Positions 53,874 to 64,000 of a stretch of 64,000 nt of DNA are shown piece after piece (the first letter of the stretch is position 1; each line of letters starts with the position of its first letter). The notes below the pieces were generated by a model, which was not told the origin of the DNA, ran no database searches, and saw only the letters and a program-made list of their open reading frames with translations. This stretch comes from Lepidostoma basale (Eukaryota; Arthropoda; Insecta; Trichoptera; Lepidostomatidae), in assembly GCA_022606425.2 (NCBI GenBank), contig JAHDVF020000010.1, positions 3,968,001 through 4,032,000 on the forward strand, read 5' to 3'. A program made the translations under genes and the position numbers.

Positions 53874-54428
53874 AGATCATAAATATGCGAACAAATCTAA
53901 CGCTTTCCCTTAGTGATAGCTTTTCCAGTTAACTAATTTGTTATATTGGTTGTTTTATTTTGTAGGACTCCTTGTTATTATTATATAATATAAGTCGTGA
54001 TATCCATACAAATGCTTCTTTATTTTCCCAATAAAGATCAATAATTTTGGCTATTACATACTACGGCACCGACATTTTATTAACTCAAGTCTTCAATACA
54101 TACGAGTAGAATGAATATACATACATATCAACATATATTTTCGTTAGTACTCGTATTTCAGTAATTAGTTTTCTTACTAAGCATAGATTAATGATACTAC
54201 TAAGCTACCAACTTTAAATATTACATAACTAAAATAAAATAAAATGTGCAATTTTTCAATTTCTTGTTAATGAATTTTTTTCACTGTTTTCTTGTACTTA
54301 TAATTTTAAAAAAATATTTCTGCTTTGTAGATAACGTAAATAAAAAATAGTTGAGGCCATGCTCGATATGATAAATTTAACGTTTTAAAATATATTTTTT
54401 TATAAACTAGTTAATTAACTGAATTACT
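53874..54428. other. No gene seen; AT-rich
   Basis: No supported feature. Confidence 0.4.
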
Positions 54429-54699
54429 ACCATCACGCCGAAAATGTAGGCAGAAAGAATGAACCGCCTTCTTTCCTGACATACTTATCTTTGATCAATA
54501 TTCATACATCCTGTCCTGGCACGCACGTCAATTTTTCCGACTCTCACGTGGCCGACATTTAATATAATATAATTATGATCAATTTGATCCTGCTACGTTT
54601 ACCTCGGTCTTCATCTATTTCTTGTTTCGTTTGTATCGTTAACATATACTTTATAATTCTTTCTTCACTAATTCTTTTCAGGAGTCCAGACCATCTTAA

Positions 54700-55019
54700 T
54701 ACCACCCTAGGTATTTGAACGTTCGAGATACGCACACTTTGACTGTACCATTCTGCGCTATCACGTATCACGTACGCACTTGAAAAAAAGTAATGTACCT
54801 AAAATGTCCAAACTGTTAGGGATACGCGCGTGTGCCAACAACACTTGAGTACAATTCTTCATAAATATGATAGTTTTACAAGGCGCAGGCGAAGTGTGCG
54901 GTCGAGTTTTTGACGTTTCGTAATTAACAAAAAAATTAATTTGTATATAATTAAATTTATTTAATTAAAAACCTGATTTTTTGCAAGTTTCTCGGAAAAT
55001 TACCCGAAGGTAGGGCGGT
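54700..55019. mobile_element. TTAA-target MITE, copy 2
   Basis: 320 bp after TTAA (54696-54699), with TTGA (mutated TTAA) at 55020-55023. Ends TACCACCCTAGGTATTTGAA and TACCCGAAGGTAGGGCGGT are imperfect inverted repeats. The interior matches copy 1 in reverse complement. Piggybac-like target preference, no transposase. Confidence 0.82.
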
Positions 55020-55079
55020 TTGAACATTTTATTATTTTGTTCATAACTCTATTATTCGCACTGCATTCACTTCTTATTA

Positions 55080-55390
55080 CAGTAGAACGTCGTTTATCCG
55101 AACGTCAATTATCCGGACAAGCCGAGATGATGAAGTGCAAAAAAAAAGACGAGGAAATCTTGTTAAAAAAATCTCTGATTATTTTTCAAGCCTTTTTATA
55201 TACGTGTACGACATACATTTACTTGTTTTTGCAGCACAATTTGTGATTTAATAATCAATAAACGAGCCGAGGAAAAAAACGATACACACCTTATTTTGCT
55301 AAAAGAATTACCGCCTATTTGATTATCCGCGAAAATCGGTATCCGGAACGCTTCCGGTCCCAATTAGTCCGGATAAATGACGTTCTACGG
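55080..55390. mobile_element. pogo/Tigger-like MITE
   Basis: 311 bp flanked by TA (55078-55079, 55391-55392). Terminal repeats CAGTAGAACGTCGTTTATCC and the complement of GGATAAATGACGTTCTACGG; a second subterminal motif TTATCCGGACAAGCCGAG versus AATTAGTCCGGATAAAT. This is the Tigger/pogo terminal style. The 69-codon ORF is not a transposase. Confidence 0.85.
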
Positions 55391-55406
55391 TATTTGATAC
55401 TCTATT

Positions 55407-55830
55407 TTTTGGACAATGTACAGAAGCTTCATTGGGCAAATGGAAACGGCAGAAATGCGAATGCTCTGGTGATCCACTGGGGTATCGCTGAGAGATAAAA
55501 TAAAAAGTTCACGCATTTGCGGTAGTCTGGGAGTTACGGTTATAAATAGTAAGCTATAAGAAAGGCAGGTGAGATGGTACGGGCATATAAAACGGAGACC
55601 ACCAGACCACACAGTAAATAGAGCTCTGTCTGTGAATCTTCCTCGTCAACCATCCAGAAGAAGACCTAGGAACACATGGATGATTCAGTGCAATAGCGTC
55701 TTGCGGAGAAACGGCGGAGTGAGGGCGATACTCTGAACCGTGCGAGGTACAGCCTGAGATTGAGAATAACCGACCAAAACTGTCAACAACGACGATGAGT
55801 TGGGTTGCGCCAGGAAGAAGAAGAAGACTA
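55407..55830 (+). mobile_element. RTE-like LINE 3' end, separate lineage
   Basis: TETAEMRMLWWSTGVSLRDK, IKSSRICGSLGVTVI, then RQVRWYGHIKRRPPDHTVNR, ALSVNLPRQPSRRRPRNTWM, and a CAGGAAGAAGAAGAAG tail. Two or more frame breaks. Confidence 0.75.
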
Positions 55831-56490
55831 TATTTTTTACAAATTTACCGTTATTTTATGAGAATGAAATACATATTTATAAAAAATATATTATGATTAA
55901 AATGTTTGATGCTTTGTGAGCTAGTTTGTATCCCAAACATTTTAATGATCTAACTTCAGTGTACAGTGCGTTCCTATTGTACATTGTCAACCAAATATCC
56001 CATATAGTTTTTTTTATATACATTTCTGTGTGCTTTTAAACGTTTCTATCTATTTCTCTATTCAGAGAACCGAGAACAGAATTTATGAATATTTTCCAAA
56101 TGTGTCAGAACTGAAAAATGAGATTTCGCTGAACGACTTAAAGTTTGGGTCAAATAATACGCGCTTGTAAAGAGACATAGTCAGACACTTCCATAGCTTT
56201 CATATTTACATCCATAGGGGAGTAATCCCCTTTATTCTCGTATCTGGAATACTTCGCGAACTGTATTGAGCTTCAAAAAGATTTTTAAATTTTCACACTT
56301 TTCATGTGCGGCAAACTCGCCTCCTACGTACGTGAATAATAATGGATGTATGTGTGCTTAGCGTGAGTTTGTATTGTGTTACGCTTTAGAATGGAAAATA
56401 CTTTTAGGATGATCATAAATCATAATAAAGACGTGCGTATTATCGTAATACTCAGGAATATAAATCGGATATACGAAATTACATAGAGAT
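55831..56490. other. No gene seen
   Basis: Low-copy, AT-rich. Confidence 0.4.
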
Positions 56491-56650
56491 GTTCACTTCG
56501 TGGCCGAGTGGTAAGTGCATCGAATGCCACCCCGAAGGTTCCGTGTTCTATTCCCGGCAAGGGTAGTGTGATTGTCACACTGTCTTTGGTCTGGTGTAGG
56601 ATTCACGTGACAATAAAATGGCGATAGATTAGCTACCCATCAGTATATAT
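56491..56650 (+). mobile_element. tRNA-derived SINE
   Basis: A-box-like GTGGCCGAGTGGTAAG (56511-56526) and a degenerate B box (GGTTCCGTGTTCTATTCC). The body is CACACTGTCTTTGGTCTGG, then ACGTGACAATAAAATGGCG, ending GCTACCCATCA. Same family as 1565. The RIME copy follows directly. Confidence 0.78.
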
Positions 56651-56654
56651 AATT

Positions 56655-56863
56655 TGTTTTAGATTTATTTTGTGGATGTTGGACGATCGAAGTGTGCGCG
56701 GGAGATGCCTATTGGTGGCGATGAGGTTCGCAACCCATCACACCGCGTCTCCCGCGGGGCGAAAAGAGAAGGATGGAGTGCTGCATCAGCAAAAGTGTGA
56801 CAGTCCATTCTTTCTGCCTACCCTTTCGGCGAGACGGCGAGATGGTTAGTTAGTTAGTTAGTT
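56655..56863 (+). mobile_element. TTAG-RIME copy 3
   Basis: TTTTAGATTTATTTTGTGGA, GATCGAAGTGTGCGCGGGAG, CCATCACACCGCGTCTCCCG, GGATGGAGTGCTGCATCAGC, then AAAAGTGTGACAGTCCATTC and the LINE 3' end with (TTAG)4. The 5' part is truncated. Confidence 0.88.
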
Positions 56864-56867
56864 TAAT

Positions 56868-57534
<667 letters not shown>

Positions 57535-57830
57535 AAAAATGTTCAACAGTGCCAACCGACTCAGGCTGCCAATGGGCAATCGAACGTACCATGCTTGGAC
57601 TAGGCTTGAGGGAAAGAGTGCGAGATGAAGTTATACATTCCAGAGTTAGAGTGACCGATGTGTTCAGAAATAATCTCGTATGAAATGGGCAAGCCGAATT
57701 GTCAGAGATCAAATGGACATAGACCATACAGCAGTGGAGTATGTAAGAAGTATAGGAATATCATAGTCAAGATGGAGACGTTCACCGACACACTGGAAGA
57801 AATTGGATGCAGAAAAATAATGAATATATA
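57535..57830 (+). mobile_element. RTE-like LINE fragment
   Basis: AIERTMLGLGLRERVRDEVI, HSRVRVTDVFRNNLV, stop in place of W, then shifted frame SRWRRSPTHWKKLDAEK. Matches the AMERAMLGITLRDR...RW region of the (TGA)-RTE group, but divergent and with no tail. Confidence 0.65.
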
Positions 57831-58011
57831 TTGTTTTGTATTGTAAACGAATTCTTTTAAAATATGTACTTAGTTTTGACACATGTACGTTTTTTTAATT
57901 TATTTGTTTTTGTTCGTTTGATTAGTTTTACCATACATGTTCGTAAAACTAAATACACGTTAAATGAAAGTTCAAATGAACGATGGGTAGATATAAATAA
58001 TAGAACAATTT

Positions 58012-58558
58012 ATATAGATATAAAATAATATAAAATAATAAAACAATGGTGTTCTTGTGCCGACCCTTATGTATGGAAGTGAAGCATGGAACTGGCAAAA
58101 GAAGGATGAAAGTAGAAGAAATGCAGTAGAAATGAGATCTCTAAGACGAATGTGTGGCAAATCTGTTTATGATAGAGTGACAAATGCAAGTATAAGAAGT
58201 GAATGTGGTGCGAATGAAAGTGTTATGAACAAAAATAAGGAAAGGGTCATTAAGATGGTTTGGACACATGGAAAGAATGAGTGAAGACAGAATGGTAAAG
58301 AAGGTATATGTAAACGGCGTGAACGGAGCTAGAAATAGAGGAAGGTCGAGGAAAACGTGGCACGATCAAATCAATCAAATATTGAATGTCGGTCACGTGA
58401 GGAGTCGGAAAAATCGACGTGCGTGCATGACAAGATGTATGAATGTAGAGGAAGCGAGAGACGTATGTCAAGACAGAACAGTGTGGCGTTCCATTCTTTC
58501 TGCCTACCCCTCCGGGGAGACGGCGTGATGGTAAGTTAGTTAGTTTTTAGTTAGTTAG
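58012..58558 (+). mobile_element. TTAG-LINE 3' end with 18-bp TSD
   Basis: Flanked by the perfect duplication TAAATAATAGAACAATTT (57994-58011 and 58559-58576). Two frames: MPTLMYGSEAWNWQKKDESR, RRMCGKSVYDRVTNASIRSE, then after a +1 shift near 58230 MERMSEDRMVKKVYVNGVNG, RGRSRKTWHDQINQILNVGH, RACMTRCMNVEEARDVCQDR, SAYPSGETA. The tail is TAAG, then TTAG repeats. Confidence 0.93.
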
Positions 58559-58576
58559 TAAATAATAGAACAATTT

Positions 58577-58950
58577 GTATTTAACCACGATATGGTTAAA
58601 TGCAAAGTGTTTTATTATTTAATATCTATAAGTTTAAAATGTCTAACTACAAAGTGTGTGCTTCCCTTGAAAATTTTAAAGATGTGTTTTAAGAACTACT
58701 TCCACAGAGAGGCATCGACAAACTGATCAAACAGTCAGCGAGCCTGGCGAAACTGCTCGTTAATGGAATAAATACAAAAGTAGGAGTAGCTATTAAAAAC
58801 CATCATTTTATTTATTTATTATTCAAAATTTATTATCAATCGGGAGATTTCAATTATATCATTGATTAACTTAAGTATGCGATTTAATTTTTTTTATTAA
58901 CTTTTATATTTTCTTTAGAAAGAAACTATAATTTGGTGGTATGACATATT
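58577..58950. other. No gene seen; AT-rich
   Basis: 58690-58760 (GAGAGGCATCGACAAACTG, GCCTGGCGAAACTGCTCG) resembles an old FB2-like arm. Otherwise featureless. Confidence 0.35.
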
Positions 58951-58951
58951 T

Positions 58952-59174
58952 AAAATTAGAATTAAGCACTTTTAAAACGTTGTATAAAACCACTTTATTT
59001 TGAGTCAGGAGCGTTAACTGGTTTCACTCTGTAACAAGCTTCGTCAGGGCTATACACAAACTGTTTGTGTGTATAGCCCTGCCAAAGCTCGTTACAGAGT
59101 GAAACTGGTTGGCGCTCCTGACTTAAAATAAAGTGGTTTTATACAACGTTTTAAAAGTGTTTAATTCTAATTTT
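58952..59174. mobile_element. Fold-back palindrome with ~110-bp arms
   Basis: Left arm 58952-59061 (AAAATTAGAATTAAGCACTT to GGGCTATACACAAAC) and right arm 59063-59174 are nearly perfect complements around one base. GTTTCACTCTGTAACAAGCT pairs with AGCTCGTTACAGAGTGAAAC. The flank at 59190-59220 (CGAACTTCTTCCAAGAAATT) is shared with FB2 copies. No ORF. Confidence 0.85.
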
Positions 59175-59221
59175 TATATTTTCATTATTTACAGCGAACT
59201 TCTTCCAAGAAATTTCAATTA

Positions 59222-59365
59222 ACAACTGCCGCCGCTGGATAGACGATGATATAAGGATTGTAATAAGAATTGTTGGATGGATGAAAGTGGCGATGGATAG
59301 GGTTCAGTGACGTGCTTTGTGTAAAAGCATACGTTCAGCAATAGATGACAGGCGGCTGATAAGTA
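59222..59365 (+). mobile_element. (TGA)-RTE 3' fragment, degenerate
   Basis: RWIDDDIRIV, then GWMKVAMDRVQ, and AYVQQ*MTGG-like sequence ending GACAGGCGGCTGATAAGTAT. Matches RWTDDLKRIAGHGWMGAAMD of the cleaner copies. Confidence 0.65.
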
Positions 59366-59982
59366 TTAGAAGTAAGTAAGTAAGACACCATAGGAAAGAG
59401 CGACGTTAAAGTGGAAGAGACCTGCGTTCGATAATAGACATCCATAGGACGAATAAGAAATTTTATTTCTACGTAAAACTACCTCACAAAGCGTCAAACA
59501 TTTTAATCATAATATACTTTCCATAAATTCAACAGTATCAAAACAAAATATTCGCATCATTTTACCATTTTCCGTGCCGGTGCGGCTTAAAAATAATGAA
59601 CGCAGCTTACGTGGGTTTCTGAGGGAAAACTTAATTTTTTGAATTCGCGTTTTCCCCTAATCCGCTCCGTCCCCAGCCCCCCACCCCCCGCGCAGCCCCC
59701 GGGGGCAGGTCCCGCTGAAGGGGGGTACCTACTCGGAACAACTCCAGAAAGTCAGCCCCTCGAGAAACACTATTTGTATTCTTTCAACAAAATGTTTTCA
59801 TCGCATTCGGTATCCCCGATATGAGATACGCGCGCACGAGCGCAGCTTGACGGAATGGGAATATTTTCTGTATTGGGAATTCATTATTTATGTAAAGGCT
59901 TCAGATTCAGGTATATTAAGCGATGTATTATGAACAATTATGTATTCCGTATACAAAAATACGTCAATTCTTCTTATTCTCG
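59366..59982. other. No gene seen; GC-rich island 59580-59830
   Basis: Contains CCCCCACCCCCCGCGCAGCC and GATACGCGCGCACGAGCGCA. It is unlike repeats in the window. Short ORFs only. Candidate conserved non-coding or promoter-like DNA. Confidence 0.35.
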
Positions 59983-60125
59983 TCAAAGTGAATCGACTTC
60001 TAACATGGCTGACCTTCAAAATATGATAAGTTTGATCATTCCATGTTCTCCTCGGTATTTATCGACCGGGTACTCCATTCACATTATTCGCGTATACTTT
60101 TTCAACTATTTTTATTTTTTTCCTT
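59983..60125 (-). mobile_element. TTAG-LINE internal fragment, degenerate
   Basis: The plus strand AATCGACTTCTAACATGGCT, GTTTGATCATTCCATGTTCT and TTCACATTATTCGCGTATAC is the reverse of the NVGHVRS / TWHDQINQ / YVNDVNG coding region, diverged. Confidence 0.6.
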
Positions 60126-60156
60126 CGTTGAGTATTGAAGTATTTTGGGATTTGAA

Positions 60157-60725
60157 TAGATGGTGAGTGAATTCAGATATCTCGGAAGCGAAGTAACCAG
60201 CTCTAATGACCTCCCCAGAGAAGTAAGGTCACAGGTGAATAGGGCTGCCGTGGTTGCAGGCTGCCTGAAAGATGTCATATGGAGAAACAAAGACATGAGG
60301 ACTGATAGCAAGATACGCATCTATAAGACCTGTGTGCGACCAATCCTCACATATGGCATTGAATCGAGGGCAGACACTGTCAAGACAAAGAACATGCTCA
60401 GGACAACCGAGATGAAAACACTCCGCGCTATAGCTGGCAAGACCCTACGTGATCGAGTTAGGAATAAAACAATCCGAGAAATCTGCGAGGTCGAAGATGT
60501 GATCAGATGGGGACGTCAAAGACGGCGATACTGCATCAACACGTAGAAAGGATGAGCTCAAATAGGATACCACACATAGCTCTCCATGGAACGCCAAACG
60601 GACAACGCCAACCAGGAAGACCCCCGAAACGGTGGAGAGAAAGCTGGAGTTCAGCGTCTCAAGAGAACCCGCCTGAAATAACAGACTCCTGAGTCTACCA
60701 AAAGTGTAGAAGAAGAAGAAGAGAA
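60157..60725 (+). mobile_element. (GAA)-tailed RTE-like LINE 3' end
   Basis: VSEFRYLGSEVTSSNDLPRE, VRSQVNRAAVVAGCLKDVIW, ACVRP-like TCVRPILTYGIESRADTVKT, LRAIAGKTLRDRVRNKTIRE, EVEDVIRWGRQRRRYCINT. A one-base shift near 60535 gives HQHVERMSSNRIPHIALHGT and RQPGRPPKRWRESW. Tail AGAAGAAGAAGAAG. The best copy of its subfamily. Confidence 0.87.
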
Positions 60726-61080
60726 GGTTAGGGCCGTGGGAGGGACATTCCGTGCTGGAAGGTATGTGTTCCAGTAAACACCATGAAACGCCATAGTTGC
60801 ATAACATCAGCACACTACCATCTAGTCCGACTCTCTGGTGTCCACCTGAGATCTTTATGATTCCGCCAACCCTGGGTGTGGCATATTGGACGTACTCGTA
60901 CGTTGATGTGCCACAGCTAACAGAGAGAGGGCGAATGGCGATTTTTTGCGCCTTTGCACATTTTGTGTTTTATTCATATACTTATACATGTTTCGACGTG
61001 TTCCGACATGTTTCGACGGTCAAAGGCATTATCAAAATTCACGTTAAATATAAAAAAACGATTAACATGATTATATTTTT
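60726..61080. other. No gene seen
   Basis: Moderately GC-rich at 60740-60930 with no recognised feature. ATGTTTCGACGTGTTCCGAC at 60988-61015 recalls fold-back element loops. Confidence 0.3.
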
Positions 61081-61084
61081 AAAA

Positions 61085-61575
61085 TATAATATTCGCTTAT
61101 GTATGGAAGCGAAGCATGGAACTGGCAGAAGAAGGATGAGAGCAAAATAAATGCGGTAGGGATAAGGTCCCTTAAGACGTATGTATGGTAGTACGATGTA
61201 CGAAAAAATTTCAAAGGCTGATATAAGAAAGGAATGTAGAGCGAAAGAAGGTATTATGAATAAATTAATGAAAAGATCGCTGCGTTGGTTCGGATATATG
61301 GAGCGCATGGGTGGAAAAATATGGTTAAAAAAGTATACATTAATGATGTAAATGGAGTACGAAGTCATGGAAGACCGAGGAAAACATGGCATGGCCAAAT
61401 TAATAAAATTTTAAAAGGTTGGTTATGTAAGAAGTCGGAAGAATCGACGTGCGTGTATGACTCGTTGTATGAATATGGAGGAATCTAGAGAGGTGTGTCA
61501 GTATAGAGTAGTGTGGCGGCCCATTCACTTTGCCTACCGCTGCGGGGAAACGGTGTGATGGTTTGTTTTTGTTGT
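61085..61575 (+). mobile_element. TTAG-LINE 3' end, TTTG-tail subfamily
   Basis: LMYGSEAWNWQKKDESKINA-like start, RKECRAKEGIMNKLMKRSLR, WFGYMERMGGK, then VKKVYINDVNGVRSHGRPRK, TWHGQINKILKGWLCKKSEE and terminus CGGGGAAACGGTGTGATGG with a TTTGTTTTTGTTG tail. Frame breaks near 61320 and 61420. Confidence 0.82.
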
Positions 61576-61581
61576 AGTAAT

Positions 61582-61676
61582 ATACCGACGTGCGCATAAG
61601 ACACGAAGTTGAATGTTGTTCCATTCTTTCTGCCTACCCCTTCTGAGAAAAGGCGTGATGGTTAGTAAGTTAGTTT
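61582..61676 (+). mobile_element. TTAG-LINE 3' terminus, short
   Basis: CGACGTGCGCATAAGACACG, then CCATTCTTTCTGCCTACCCC, TTCTGAGAAAAGGCGTGATG and TTAGTAAGTTAG. It has an internal deletion like the copy ending at 13431. Confidence 0.75.
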
Positions 61677-62515
61677 GTTATAATAGCATTTCTAGAAAAC
61701 AAATAATTTCATTCGTTTTATTTTTTTAATATTGAGATAAAGATCATTGTTTAAGAAACAATAAAAAAACAGGTTGTTGTACATTAAACATAAGGTTGAT
61801 AAAATATTTAGTATAAAGTATGATGTTTACATCTAGTGCTATAAGTAAAAGTTTTACTCCTTTGAGCAGTCCTTTCTTTGCTATGCTATGCGCTGTGCAG
61901 AACTCAATATTGCATTATGCAGGAGCTGGCGGTGACACGGAGAGCTATTGAAGAGAAATGCTTAGAATTTCTATAGGAGTACGTAGGATACATGCATATA
62001 TGAATAAGGCAGACCGAAAGCGGTTAATGTGGTCCAAAGAGTCAAACATCAAAATTGAAACTGGATAAGGCACGCTTTATACTCGGGACATTACAATATT
62101 TATATAGTCTAAAATGGTATAACTTAAATACGATCTGATTGTGTCTGTTAAAGTAACAGAAATTAGATTTGTATTAGAAAATCATTTTGAAAAGATTCTT
62201 AAAGAAAAAATACTGCGGAAGATAAAAAACTATTAAGGCATTGAATTGCTAAAAAAGTAGTTACGTTAAGTTAGAAGTCAAGTTACAATATAGTCTAGGA
62301 TATTTTTTTTGAAAACGCCCGATTTCTAAAGGTTCAGCATATTTTATAGGTTTATAACATAGTTTGACCTACTAGGACATTAAATGATGAAGCAAGACAA
62401 AATATGTTTATATTTTACAATAAAATAGAATAAAACTTTTAGAAAACTGGTGTTTTCACCAATATTTTATATGAATGAAAGAAGCAACAAACAAGAAACA
62501 ATATTTTAATGTCAT
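61677..62515. other. No gene seen
   Basis: Low-copy; 61860-62060 is somewhat GC-richer. No exon supported. Confidence 0.35.
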
Positions 62516-63540
62516 TGCTGTTTTAGTTTGATTCATTGAGTCTGAAGTCTGAGTTTTGATATTTCCTGAATGGTTTTGTAATTTTGTTAATTAAGTAAGA
62601 TGTTCTTCAATATTATTTTATTCTTCAATATTATTTTAAAGTTCTTGCTGGTTAAGTGCCTAATTACAGCTAATTAAAAAAACGGTGGATACGTGTAACA
62701 TAAATTAAATAAACAGAAAAGTCCGGATCGTTCATGTCAACATGTGCAACATCGAAAAAAAACATTATGTGTTATTACATTATGTGCTAAATTAAAAAGG
62801 TGGATTCGTGGAACATAAATTAAATAGACAATTTGTGCACCATCTAAAAAGAACATTTTGTGTTAAATTATTTTTATTTTGTTATTTTATTTTATATCAT
62901 TGTATTTTATATTATATGTTTTAGATTTATTTTGTGGGTGTAGGACGATCGAAGTGTGCGCGGGAGATGCCAATTGGTGGCGATGAGGTTCGCAACCCAT
63001 CACACCGCGTCTCCCGCGGAGCGAAAAGAGAAGGATGGAGTGCCGCATCAGTAAAAGAGTGTCAGTATATTCTTTCTGCCTACCCTTTCGGGGAGACGGC
63101 GTGATGGTTAGTTAGTTAGTTAGTTAAGTAAGATGTTTTAGTTTCTAAGTCTGTGCTTCGATATTTCCTGAATAACTTTTGTAGTTTCGTAAATTTTGTA
63201 TTGTTTTAGTTTCTAAGACTGTGCTTTTGATATTTCCGGAATGTTTCTGTAATTTTGTAAATCTTGTATTATATTGGTTTATAAGTGTGTTTTGATATTT
63301 CCTGAATGTTTTTGTAATTCCATAAAATGTGCAAGATGTTTTATTTTCTATGTAGATATGTGTCCGATATTTCCTGAATGTTTCAGTATTTCTGTAAATT
63401 TTGTAAGATGTTTTAATTTCTATGTCTGTGTTTCGATATTTCCTGAAAGTTTTGTAACTTTGTAAATGTTGTAAGTTGTCTAAGTTTCTTAGTCTGTGTT
63501 TTGATATTTCATGAAAGTATTACAATATTTATTATTAAAT
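62516..63540 (+). repeat. Minisatellite of ~70-bp units interrupted by a RIME
   Basis: Degenerate units built on TAGTTTCTAAGTCTGTG, TTTTGATATTTCCTGAATG and TTTTGTAATTTTGTAAATTT occur once at 62520-62600 and about six times at 63130-63520. The RIME at 62605-63123 separates the first from the rest. The 63-codon ORF across the array is a repeat artefact. Confidence 0.82.
62605..63123 (+). mobile_element. TTAG-RIME copy 4, longest, with TSD
   Basis: 519 bp flanked by the perfect 14-bp TTAAGTAAGATGTT (62591-62604 and 63124-63137). Order: CTTCAATATT repeats, AAAGTTCTTGCTGG, two tandem versions of a GGTGGATACGTG..ACATAAATTAAAT unit (62680 and 62800), a T-rich tract ending GTTTTAG, the LINE-like GC-rich head (CCATCACACCGCGTCTCCCG), GCATCAGTAAAAG, and the LINE 3' terminus with (TTAG)4. 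No ORF. The minisatellite supplies similar target sequence, so the TSD is slightly less certain than for copy 1. Confidence 0.9.
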
Positions 63541-64000
63541 GTGTTAATTGTCATTTTGTTCCATAATACTCATGGGAATACGGTTTTACTATTGTATGTC
63601 TAAATAATAATAAATAATAATAATAAAAAATGTTTTCACAAAATGTTGTCGATGACGCTAGCGAACTGTTTGTAATAATAATCCTCCGACTCCAACTTGT
63701 GCGAGACATTTAAAGTAAATTATAGTCATTTTATACAAATGAAACATTCTTATAAATCAGTGTAGCCAAAAAAATATTAAAATTGTAAAAGTTTGCAAAC
63801 ATAATGGATGGTTGAATTTTTTTTTACATTATGATGGAAGTATTGAAAGAGAATTTTCCCTTTGTTAGCCTTTAAAGGTACAGCACTGAAAACAAGTAAA
63901 AAACCCTTAATTATCCTAAAAAAAATTCTTAAACCGCTGCCTTTAAATCTCGACTAATTTAAGTCAAATTGTGTTTTTGAGATTAACATTGATACCGTGT
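63541..64000. other. No gene seen; AT-rich
   Basis: A short AATAATAATAATA run at 63607-63625; no supported feature. Confidence 0.4.

Larger units (their letters stand above)
54430..55406 (-). mobile_element. TTAG-LINE 3' portion split by two MITEs
   Basis: Pieces 54430-54699, 55024-55077 and 55393-55406 align in order to the LINE from its terminus (damaged) to the ..DRV.NENIRSEC region. The gaps are a TTAA MITE and a Tigger-like MITE. Beyond 55406 RTE-like sequence begins. Confidence 0.8.

Overview
The window looks like intron or intergenic DNA of an insect nuclear genome, most likely a moth or butterfly. It is AT-rich and has no operons, no ribosome-binding-site-led genes and no long host ORFs. 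It is packed with LINE 3' ends of types familiar from lepidopteran genomes, plus tRNA-derived SINEs, Helitron relics and many small inverted-repeat DNA transposons (MITEs). The lepidopteran assignment is an inference from family resemblance, not a search result. The only convincing host coding sequence is one 80-codon exon on the minus strand (27951-28190) with a polypyrimidine-AG acceptor and a GT donor. It encodes part of a multi-pass membrane protein, so much of the window may be intron of that gene.

Most of the rest is transposable elements. The commonest is a non-LTR retrotransposon called TTAG-LINE here: about 30 fragments on both strands, nearly all 5'-truncated, with a constant 3' end followed by a short tail of TTAG (or TTTG) repeats. 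Several have clear target-site duplications (TSDs). RTE-like LINE 3' ends fall into groups by tail: (GAA)n, (TGA)n, and a GHV-LINE type ending near GTCAGGTCCCC in reverse complement. CR1/Jockey/L2-like ends form a third set. The longest open RT remnants lie at 13622-14173, 42470-43378, 48253-48903 and 51774-52508; all are 5'-truncated.

Layout: 0-12 kb holds a SINE with a tandem array of its tail, nested fold-back elements and RTE/CR1 ends. 12-22 kb holds a run of three LINE 3' fragments, an L2-like RT end and a MITE-split LINE. 22-31 kb holds fold-back elements, an internally deleted LINE carrying both LINE ends, the host exon and a Helitron helicase terminus. 31-48 kb holds many nested insertions (RTE in LINE, Harbinger-like element with a MADF relic in RTE, LINE in a TTAA-flanked MITE, RTE in a mariner-like element). 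48-64 kb holds further LINE ends, a LINE split by two different MITEs, a long AT microsatellite, a long hairpin and a minisatellite interrupted by a short retroelement.

The most interesting item is a short non-autonomous family (copies near 21.9, 32.6, 56.7 and 62.6 kb). It joins a head resembling the TTAG-LINE 5' end to the TTAG-LINE 3' end at a similar junction, and two copies have clean TSDs. It resembles in design the RIME/ingi pairing of trypanosomes. No rRNA gene, functional tRNA gene, CRISPR array or intact autonomous transposon was found.
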